5,726 nt of DNA from Candidatus Omnitrophota bacterium (GTDB taxonomy: Bacteria > Omnitrophota > Gorgyraeia > Gygaellales > Profunditerraquicolaceae): NCBI GenBank assembly GCA_017995695.1, contig JAGOIJ010000108.1:1-5726 (forward strand). Direction: 5' to 3'. Of this stretch, positions 1 through 5,726 are shown piece after piece; position 1 is the stretch's first letter, and every line of letters begins with the position of its first letter. Made by a program: the position numbers and the translations under genes. The notes beneath the pieces are model-generated. The model was not told the DNA's origin, did not search any database, and saw only the letters and a list, made by a program, of their open reading frames with translations.

Positions 1-1
1 G

Positions 2-601
2 CAGAGGCGTGGGGCTCACGAAGTGAGGGTCTATGCGCTAAGCCCTGGCATGCAATCAATCGTAAGGAAATTGAAAATATTTGCATATAGAGGCGAAAGT
101 TTATGGGAGTCCGGGAAGGGAGTTTCCAGTCCGATTTCTGCTTTTTCCGCGGCAGCGCAATTTGTTAAGAATGCGCTTGAGCGCCGCAGAGTATCTCATT
201 TTAGAAAAACCGCGGATCGTATCTGGGATGGTTTCCTCAAGCATGCGCCTAAGGTACAAGATCATTATATACTTGACCGCGAGCTCAACATTTTGTACGC
301 AGCATACGCAGAGACTACGGAGAAGATTATTGAACTTTTGAACGGCTACTCAAGTTACGAAGGCGTTGCGATAATAAAACTGCTTTCTCATTTAATAGGA
401 TTTCAAACCGGCACGCACTACCGCGCGGATTTTTACGCGCCGGAGCCTTATCGGGGCGCATTAGCCTTCTCTGCGCAAGTCACGCTTCCCTACATCAATG
501 ATTTTGTGAACTTTGTTGAAGAGCTTACGCTTGACAACTTCAAGGAGAAGATAGACGCATTAGCTGCGCAAATACACGCTGAAGTTACTACTGCAAACAA
601 G
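2..601 (+). other. N-terminal region of unknown function (residues 1-200)
   Basis: I do not recognise this part. It begins with a basic stretch, then a VSSPI signature at residues 41-45. After that come mostly amphipathic helices with many Ala, Glu, Lys and Arg, for example the basic helix around residues 56-72 and the acidic/basic helices at 174-198. An aromatic-rich patch lies at about 139-150 (HYRADFYAPEPY). There is no signal peptide or membrane segment inside the window. Because the real N-terminus is upstream, this may be the tail of another domain. The second SSP signature (203-207) separates it from the kinase-like domain. Confidence 0.5.
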
Positions 602-3600
602 AAACATGCTTCAAGCCCCATTGATGTTCAGTCTGTCACCCGCGCGCTGATTATCGCTGGCCCTTCTGGTTCAGGCAAGACAAGCTTAATTACCAGGCTC
701 CTGCATGATTATCCTGAACATTTTACCTTTCCTCCTCTGACAACTACGCGCGAGCCGCGCCACGGAGAAGTTCCAGATGAATACCGTATTTTTGTCAGTA
801 CTGATGTATTTGAACAGCTCTTATTTGCTGATCGGTTATGTATGGTCAGATCGCGCCATGGCCATTGGTATGGCATGGATAAATCTTTATTAGAAGGCGC
901 GCTGCGTCATAAAAGAATAATTCTTCTTGATACTACCTCTGTTGAAACCATTACCCTTATGAAACATTCTTTTCCGAAGGCTTATTCGGTGTTGGTGAGC
1001 CCTTTGAGCAGCGAAGAATTTTCTACAATGGATGAGGATCAAACGCGCGATTTGCTGCGCATAAGAATGGAAGAGCGCGATAGCAACATTGCGGCTCTTG
1101 AGCTGAATATTCGTTTGGAAGAAGCGGTAATAAATCTTTTTGGATTCCTGCGCGCGGTGCAATTTGACACTATGATTAAAAACGAGAATGGGAATTTTGA
1201 AGCGGCGTATCAGCAGTTCAAGACGTTCGCGTTATTTGTGCGCGACGCTGCTTCAAGCCCCGTTGGGCCAAGTAAGGATAAGGATGCCTTAAACACACCT
1301 TCAATTTTTCCCTCTGTTCCGGAGCGGGTTAGCCATAAGGAGTGGAAGTCGGAACAAATCAAGGGCATGGCTGATTGTGCCGGTTTAGCGCTTTTGTTCA
1401 TCATAGCTCCTTTCTTCACCCCTGCTGGCTTGGGTAATTATATCGGGGGTTTATATTTCTTGTTCGGCGCACCTCTACAATGGAAATGGCTTATTACGAT
1501 TTACGTTATTGGTATGGTCGCGGGATTTCTGTTGCGTCGACCTTTTCAGGCTGTTGCCTTCGATCGCCAGCAAAAACAAGAACGTGCGTGGTGGCAGATG
1601 CAGCAAGAAAAAGACGCCAGAGAGCTGGTGAATAAGATTGCCAATGCAAGAGACAAGGGTGTAATCGAAAATCTTGCCCGCTCTTATTTCGATGTTACTG
1701 TTTTTCGCAGAGCTAGAGGGTGGCCTCGGCTAAATGGATATTTGCATACGTTTTACGGCTTGGAGGAGCAGCTCGCCAATATTCCGACTTCTTCGTTGTC
1801 CTTAGGAGATCTTAGCAGAGTAGCTGAATTCCTCGATATATGCGCAGCCGTTGCGCAAAGGAATAAAGCGGTAGTATCTGATCCTGGATGGATTCAAGCA
1901 GAGCAGGCGGAGCATCTCGTGTTGCGAATCCATAATATTGAGTGGGATTATGCATCCCCAGTAATTATGAAAAAATATTTGTTTGCATTGTACGATTGCC
2001 TGATGCGTTGCAAGGCGTTTGCGGACGGCTCAAAAGGCAATGAGCGGAGCTTTAGTCCTTTGATAGCAGATGGCAAAGAGACAAACGGCAATCACGCCTC
2101 AAGTCCGACAGAGGAGGAAAAAGATGACATTTACCAGATTATCAAGTTTACCGAGACTGTCGGGGCAGTGGCGGATACAGATTATGCGTGGGCTTGGCGG
2201 CTGTATGAAGAATACAAGCGTCAGAAAGGAAACCTTAGGTTTGGGCGGGCACTGATAAAGGCGCTGCATATCCTCTTGTTCGATAAGAACAAAAACATCC
2301 GTATGGGCGCGGCATGGATTATTTCGCAGCCGGAATTCCTGGGACCTGTGTTGGGGGCTTCAGTCAGCGGATGGAATGATCGGTCAGTCTTGAATGTGAT
2401 AAGTTCTATCTATATTGATAGCCCGAGGATACTTTCTGAATTCTTCAGCGGATTGGATACTAATGAGGGGCGTGATTGGATGTTGGATCAATTATTAAGC
2501 GCGGTAATTCATGCCGAGAATGAAAAGCAGAAAGAGAAGGCCTTGGAAACAATTCTGCGGATCTCCAACTTTAATTTAACGCCCTTAAATATTTCAGCGC
2601 ACGATGGACGCTTGTTTGACAGCCTTAGGTCAGGCATAATCCGGCCCGGAGAAGAGGGCAAAGTGGTGGTTACTAAGTATGATCCGTTCAGGGTAGCTAT
2701 TTCATGCCGCAAGATTGACGGTTACCATTGTAATGTTTATTTGAATTTGACGACTGGCAACGGCGCCCGAAAAATACTCTCCAAAGACGATGCCACAATC
2801 GATGAAGTTAATCCTAATCTTTATTCCTGGGATATTGAAACCGAAGCCTATGACGGAAGCATTGATGTTGACTTAGTGATGATGGATTCTACTAAGACAT
2901 ATCCAGTGGTTATCGCGCACCGACATTTTGATTATATTCCTAAGATTATACCCGAAGGAGTTCCTCTTGACCAAATTAACTATCAGCCTGTTCCTGAATT
3001 GCGGGAAACTAAGGTTTTGGTTCTTGGTATGGAAGCTATGTTGCTGCGGGATTCTCTTTTTGGTGCAATGGCGGGGGGCTATGGCATACTTGAGGGTAGC
3101 TATTTACGCGCCTTGCGTTTTAGCGGCGCAGAGTGCGTATTCCCTCTTTTAGTGTATCGCACTGGCGCGCAGCAGGTGATGACTGCTCAAGGGCCAATCG
3201 TTGAGTACGGGCCATTAGATTATTCAAAAATATTTAACGGTCATGAAGATGAAATTGAACAATGGGAAGTAGTTGATGAGAAAGAGGTAACGTTTACCTT
3301 GTGCAATAAGCCGGTAACGACTAAGGTTACCATGGTAAGATTGCTAATCAAAGGCGTCAGTGTTGCTTCGCTCATTCCCTTTATCGAGTTGACGAGCGAG
3401 ATTGAAGACCGGTTATATCCTAAGGGACATGAGAGTTATCCGCGATTTCTTCAGGCGGCATTTTATTCGCGCGCTGTGCTTGCGTTACTTGAAGCGTTTG
3501 CTATCACGCCGGATATTGTGCAGGTGCATGAAGCGTTTCCTGCAGTGTCGCTTCTGCCAGATTTGTTCCAGCATCCTTTTTACGCAGGCAACCCACGGTT

Positions 3601-5725
3601 TGCTTCTATGAAAGAAAACATTATTGGTTTTTCGCATACCTTAGTGCCTCAAGCGTATCCTAAATTTGAATCTCATTTTATAGAAATCGTATTGGGTTTA
3701 AGCCGGGATCAATATGAGCCATTATTGACCAAGGTTACTGATAAGCATGGTACCGCGCATGACAAGTATGATCCTTTTTATGCATTGTGTCAAAAAGCAA
3801 AGGCAGTCGGCACGGTGGGGCTGGAAGCGCGTAAGGCCATTTCCAAGGATGCGGTATATGGCGTATTCGCGGATAAATATTTTGCTTTAGAAGATTCGAT
3901 ATGGACTTTTCCGTGGATGCTTGATGAACAATTAGCCCGAGGAGGAAAAGTTTTAGAAAAGGATGAAATTTGGCCGGCAAAAGAATCCGCGGAAACGAAG
4001 ATGCTTGCGTATTTGCGTGATACTTGGGGCATTGAGTTGGTTGCTGGCAGGCCCACGATTGTTGAGGCGCGCAGGTTGGTTGATTTTAAGTGGAATACGT
4101 TCTTTTTGGGCATGCCTGGTTCAGGCGTTTTGCAGGGACTTTATTATCTGACTGCGGATCCCCAAGAGGGAGGGTTAGGGTTTAACGTGATTATCGCCGG
4201 TATGGCTCATGAAGACCCCTCAAACGTGGTACCTCAAGCCTGGGAAGCAACATTCAGGGATTTTATGCAAGATGAGCGCCTTAAGGGGAGGTTTGCTTAC
4301 GTTCCATGGAATACGGAAGTTTCAGAATTTGTGATTAAGGGCGCAAAGGCAAGTTTCCAGACTTCCATACCACCGTATGAGGCAGCAGGAATGAAAGACA
4401 AAAAAGATAAGGTCGCCTACAACGTGGTGGTTTCAAGTTATACGGGCGGGCCAGTGCAGCAGGATACAAATGTTTTGATACACGGCACAAGAGGCAACGG
4501 TTATCTTTTTGAGCCTTACTCGCCTATTCGACTTCAGAGGGCATTGGAAGATTTATCAGCAAGACTACACGCCTATATCTACACGCAACGAGGGGTTCAA
4601 TATGAAACTGTTGCTGTGTTGCCTAATAAGTATTGGGCTGGCTTAGCGACGCGCTATATGTGCGAGGATCCCGAAGGCATCCTTCAGATTATGCACAATG
4701 CCGGCCGGATGCTTCCGGTGGTTGATAGCCGCACCGCCGCTATGAAATTTGCATTGCTTTATGCAAAGTTACTCAATAAGAAAGTTGCGTATGGGAATTA
4801 TCAGCCATTCCTGGCTCAAATCATGAGAAACTTTTCCGAAAGGATAGAAGTTATTGCGGTTTCTTCGCCGGTTGTGCAAATGGCAAAACCTTTGCATGTT
4901 TTGCTGGGCGCGCCTGAATGCGTGTTGTACGGCTCAAAGAAGGGCGGTCTGGCTGATGTGGTTGGGGGTTTAGCAAAAATGTTAACCGCCGGCAATGATC
5001 GCGTCACGCTAGTCACGCTTGCCTATCAAAGCATGCTTGATGGAATATTAAAAGGTAAGCAGGCAGAAGATGAGTTTATGGTTGCATTTGGGCAGGAGCA
5101 GATTCCCGTACAAATATTACATGATGATCGTTTTAATTTCGATGCGTATTTTGGCTATCACCCGATTTACACGTATGAATTGTACGCAGGAGATTTATTG
5201 CGGCAGGCTGTGATACTCTCTCGGTTTATTGAACGTCTATCCTTACAGTTGCGCCCCGATCTTGATCATTTACACGATTGGATGACTGCCTTGGCTGCCG
5301 CGTATATACATTTTTGGATACAAGGGAGCGCGTTGCCAAAAATGTTATATCATGTGCATAATCTCGGAGCAATCTATCAAGGAAGGTTTGGGCAAGAATG
5401 TATGCCTCTCACTGGCTTAGGGTGGGATGTGTTTAGACCGATAGGCGGCATAGAGTTTTATGGTGGGATTAACCTAACTAAGGCTGGGCTCATATTTGCG
5501 GATGCGTCACTGACGGTCAGCCGTCGCTACGCGCAAGAGATCCAAACGCCGGAATTCGGCGTTGATTTAGATGAACATATGCGCGCTTTGGCTGAAGAGG
5601 GCAGGCTGGGGGGAATTATTGACGCCATTGATCATGATACGTATGATCCGAGCACAGATCCTCATTTGGCCGTGCATTATACCGTTGATACAGCATTTGA
5701 AGGCAAAGGTCTTAATAAGCTTGCG
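2..5725 (+). CDS. Giant multidomain protein, partial at both ends: guanylate kinase-like / membrane / phosphorylase-like / GlgA-like
   Basis: One frame stays open from the second base to the end of the window, 1908 codons, with no stop; this cannot be chance. No start is chosen: the frame is already open at the left edge, and the first in-frame ATG (base 50) lacks a purine-rich ribosome site, so initiation is presumably upstream. In order the product shows a helical region, a guanylate-kinase-like P-loop domain, a hydrophobic pair of helices, helical (possibly HEAT-like) segments, a beta-rich domain, a glycogen-phosphorylase-like domain and the N-terminal half of a GlgA-type glycogen synthase. 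Five [A/V]SSP[I/V/T] signatures punctuate it. The homologies continue in frame with canonical motif order, so this is a real fusion and not a run of frameshifted genes. The overall role is probably in glucan (glycogen) metabolism at or near a membrane; this is inferred from the recognised domains. A giant protein of Omnitrophota type is my best guess for origin. Confidence 0.93.
122..136 (+). repeat. SSP boundary signature 1 (VSSPI, residues 41-45)
   Basis: This is the first of five copies of the pattern [A/V]-S-S-P-[I/V/T] in the frame. It sits between the short basic N-terminal piece and the helical region that follows. Its codons (gtt tcc agt ccg att) differ from those of copies 2-4, so the match is at protein level. 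A Ser-Ser-Pro linker or a processing site is possible; nothing in the sequence decides between them. Confidence 0.5.
608..622 (+). repeat. SSP boundary signature 2 (ASSPI, residues 203-207)
   Basis: This copy lies immediately before the guanylate-kinase-like domain, whose first beta strand starts about eight residues later. The 12 bases from 608 to 619 (gcttcaagcccc) are identical to bases 1250-1261 in copy 3. It is preceded by Lys-Lys-His, and His-Ala-Ser-Ser-Pro recurs in copy 4. Confidence 0.65.
638..1186 (+). other. Guanylate kinase-like P-loop domain (residues 213-395)
   Basis: The domain opens with a strand and a Walker A loop, GPSGSGKT, at residues 220-227. It is followed by TTTREPRHGE at 247-256, which corresponds to the GMP-binding TTRxPRxGE segment of guanylate kinases, with Arg250, Arg253 and Tyr261 kept. 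HGHWYGM at 286-292 matches the G-N-Y-Y-G segment (Tyr290), and LLDTT at 308-312 matches the strand ending in Asp. An arginine-rich helix at 349-359 stands where the lid lies. The family transfers phosphate from ATP to GMP in the cytoplasm. The Glu that binds the guanine base in guanylate kinase appears to be Met281 here, so GMP may not be the substrate. The related PhnN family (ribose 1,5-bisphosphate phosphokinase) also has an HG..YG segment and is an alternative. Size is near that of a free-standing kinase (about 190-200 residues). It is fused in frame between two SSP signatures. Confidence 0.85.
1250..1264 (+). repeat. SSP boundary signature 3 (ASSPV, residues 417-421)
   Basis: This copy closes the kinase-like domain and is followed by a low-complexity Pro/Ser/Lys/Asp linker (residues 421-439) leading to the membrane segments. 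It shares an exact 12-base core with copy 2. Confidence 0.65.
1370..1534 (+). other. Membrane-spanning pair (residues about 457-475 and 494-511)
   Basis: Residues 457-475 (core LALLFIIAPFF) form a hydrophobic helix. A Gly/Tyr/Phe-rich stretch follows at 476-490 that could be a re-entrant loop or a further short helix. A second hydrophobic helix lies at 494-511 (core LITIYVIGMVAGFLL), ending in Arg-Arg. The positive RR end and the highly charged sequence after it suggest that this side faces the cytoplasm. If two helices cross, both flanking parts are cytoplasmic, which suits the nucleotide- and glucan-handling domains on either side. The helix count and topology are inferred by eye. Confidence 0.7.
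1547..2041 (+). other. Charged helical region of unknown function (residues 516-680)
   Basis: Directly after the membrane pair comes a Gln/Lys/Glu-rich stretch (516-550, including DRQQKQERAWWQMQQEKD) that looks like a helix or short coiled coil leaving the membrane. Several amphipathic helices follow up to residue 680, with paired cysteines at about 666 and 670 (DCLMRC). I recognise no family. It ends at the low-complexity linker that holds SSP signature 4. Confidence 0.45.
2096..2110 (+). repeat. SSP boundary signature 4 (ASSPT, residues 699-703)
   Basis: The copy follows a Gly/Asn/Lys-rich linker (690-698) and is followed by an acidic run, EEEKDD, before the next helical region. Its bases (gcctcaagtccg) differ at three positions from the 12-base core of copies 2 and 3, all at third codon positions, so the amino acids are the same. 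Confidence 0.65.
2108..2587 (+). other. Helical region, possibly HEAT/ARM-like (residues 703-862)
   Basis: The stretch reads as consecutive amphipathic helices. Residues 749-776 resemble one HEAT repeat: a helix, a turn with Asp-Lys-Asn, then Ile-Arg-Met-Gly-Ala-Ala-Trp-Ile-Ile, comparable to the VR..AA..L pattern of HEAT second helices. Further helix pairs follow at 796-816 and 826-852. Such repeats usually act as protein-binding scaffolds. The assignment is weak because only one unit looks typical; a general helical bundle is equally possible. It leads directly into the beta-rich domain. Confidence 0.4.
2603..2935 (+). other. Beta-rich domain before the phosphorylase-like part (residues 868-978)
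   Basis: Alternating strands are visible: 887-892 (KVVVTK), 896-901, 911-917 (VYLNLTT), then an Asp-rich loop, YSWDIE at 941-946, DVDLVMMD at 955-962 and YPVVIAH at 967-973. This looks like an immunoglobulin-type or carbohydrate-binding-like sandwich of about 110 residues. Two cysteines (902 and 910) flank the segment RKIDGYH. Its place directly before a glucan-active fold suggests an accessory glucan-binding or packing domain, as beta-sandwich modules often accompany glycogen enzymes. I recognise no specific family, so the role is inferred. Confidence 0.5.
3008..4786 (+). other. Glycogen (alpha-glucan) phosphorylase-like domain, divergent (residues 1003-1595)
   Basis: GT35 phosphorylases release glucose 1-phosphate from alpha-1,4-glucan using pyridoxal phosphate. 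The family landmarks appear in order. GGYGILEGSYLRAL (1025-1038) matches GGLGVLAGDHLKAA and is followed by LVYRTGAQQ. RLYP with a later helix precedes PDIVQVHEAFPA (1170-1181), matching PDVxHxNEGHAA. GFSHTLVPQAYPKF (1209-1222) matches FTTHTPVPAGHDRF. RLVDFKW (1358-1364) matches RxxEYKR and keeps the phosphate-site Arg and Lys. AGMAHED (1399-1405) matches AGKAHPxD. GNGYLFEP and DSRTAAMKF (1575-1583) match the C-terminal FSxxRMxxEY. The PLP motif EASGTxxMK is reduced to EAAGMKDKK (1460-1468), and the ITNGVHxxTW segment is not recognisable. Length (about 590) is close to short bacterial alpha-glucan phosphorylases without their N-terminal domain. Fold assignment is firm; activity is doubtful. Confidence 0.8.
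4859..4873 (+). repeat. SSP boundary signature 5 (VSSPV, residues 1620-1624)
   Basis: This copy lies in the linker between the end of the phosphorylase-like domain (about 1595) and the first strand of the GlgA-like domain (1631). Its codons (gtt tct tcg ccg gtt) are unlike those of copies 2-4, so it may be independent. Its position at a domain seam is what connects it to the series. Confidence 0.5.
4892..5725 (+). other. Glycogen synthase (GlgA-type, GT5) N-terminal half, cut by window edge (residues 1631-1908)
   Basis: GlgA adds glucose from ADP-glucose to alpha-1,4-glucan. The domain begins with a strand (LHVLLGAPE) matching VLFVASE, then KKGGLADVVGGLAK at 1646-1659, the counterpart of KTGGLADVVGALPK; Lys1646 and Asp1652 match the nucleotide-sugar site residues. 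LRPDLDHLHDWMTAL (1750-1764) matches PDVxHxHDWHTAL. YHVHNLGAIYQGRF (1783-1796) matches FTIHNLAYQGxF, with His1786 at the conserved place. NLTKAGLIFADASLTVS (1824-1840) matches NFLKAGIxxADxVTTVS, and YAQEIQTPEFG (1843-1853) matches YAxEIxTPExG. GIIDAID...DPSTDP (1871-1887) then HYTVDTAF..KGLNK follows the usual GILNGID...PxTDP, Y and GKxxNK. Family length is about 470-480, so roughly 200 residues, the second Rossmann lobe, lie beyond the right edge. NGID has become DAID. It is fused behind the phosphorylase-like domain. Confidence 0.92.
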
Positions 5726-5726
5726 T

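Noticed and set aside
50..52. ATG at base 50 as the true start of the large protein
   Set aside because: The frame is open upstream to base 2, there is no ribosome site before the ATG, and no domain begins there; the start is more likely outside the window.
2111..2255. A perfect-looking ribosome site (gaggagg) followed by ATG at 2124, opening a small + strand frame ending at 2255
   Set aside because: The purine run simply encodes the acidic linker Glu-Glu-Glu-Lys-Asp of the large frame. The ATG is in another frame, and the 43-residue product is basic, repetitive and unlike any protein.
3735..4113. Two overlapping - strand open frames of 81 and 107 codons
   Set aside because: They are antisense shadows of the phosphorylase-like domain; the translations show no domain or membrane pattern, and the + strand has clear homology.
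3937..4151. ggagg at 3941 followed by ATG at 3963 with a short + strand frame
   Set aside because: It lies out of frame inside the phosphorylase-like domain, whose family motifs continue on both sides in the main frame; spacing to the ATG is also too long.
4487..4786. A second GT1-type glycosyltransferase C-terminal piece (GNGYLFEPYSP followed by AL repeats resembles the GTGFLF tail)
   Set aside because: The same segment aligns better as the continuation of the phosphorylase C-terminus (NGxxIG, then the W..M..SI and FSxxRM pattern), and the order with the preceding PLP-region motif supports this.
2..5725. A set of separate adjacent genes joined by frameshift or assembly error
   Set aside because: No stop, no frame change and no gap in family motifs occurs, and codon style looks the same throughout; the linkers between domains are in-frame and polar, as expected for a true fusion.

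Overview
The window is one uninterrupted protein-coding stretch. Reading the + strand from base 2, I translated every line to base 5725 without meeting a stop codon (1908 codons). Neither the true start nor the true stop lies inside. The window is therefore an internal slice of a very large multidomain protein. There is no intergenic DNA, RNA gene, promoter, terminator, mobile element or CRISPR array; short open frames in other frames and on the - strand are shadows.

Layout by residue (residue 1 = base 2): 1-200, unrecognised mostly helical region; 213-395, guanylate-kinase-like P-loop domain; 457-511, two (possibly three) hydrophobic membrane segments; 516-680, charged helical region; 703-862, helical, possibly HEAT/ARM-like region; 868-978, beta-rich domain; 1003-1595, divergent glycogen (alpha-glucan) phosphorylase-like domain; 1631-1908, first half of a GlgA-type (GT5) glycogen synthase, cut by the right edge. 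A five-residue signature [A/V]-S-S-P-[I/V/T] occurs five times, and four of the five fall at the seams between these blocks.

The organism is a bacterium. The giant multidomain frame, the Ser-Ser-Pro seams and the glucan enzymes suggest an uncultured lineage with giant proteins such as Omnitrophota (former OP3). This is inference from style, not from a marker gene.

Functionally, the right half places a degradative glucan enzyme fold directly before a synthetic one on the same chain. Several signature residues are altered in the phosphorylase part (PLP-lysine motif, Asn-Gly-Val-His segment) and one in the synthase part (NGID is DAID). One or both may be regulatory or glucan-binding rather than normal catalysts. 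The nucleotide-kinase-like domain and the membrane segments upstream suggest a membrane-associated glucan-handling assembly, but this is a hypothesis.
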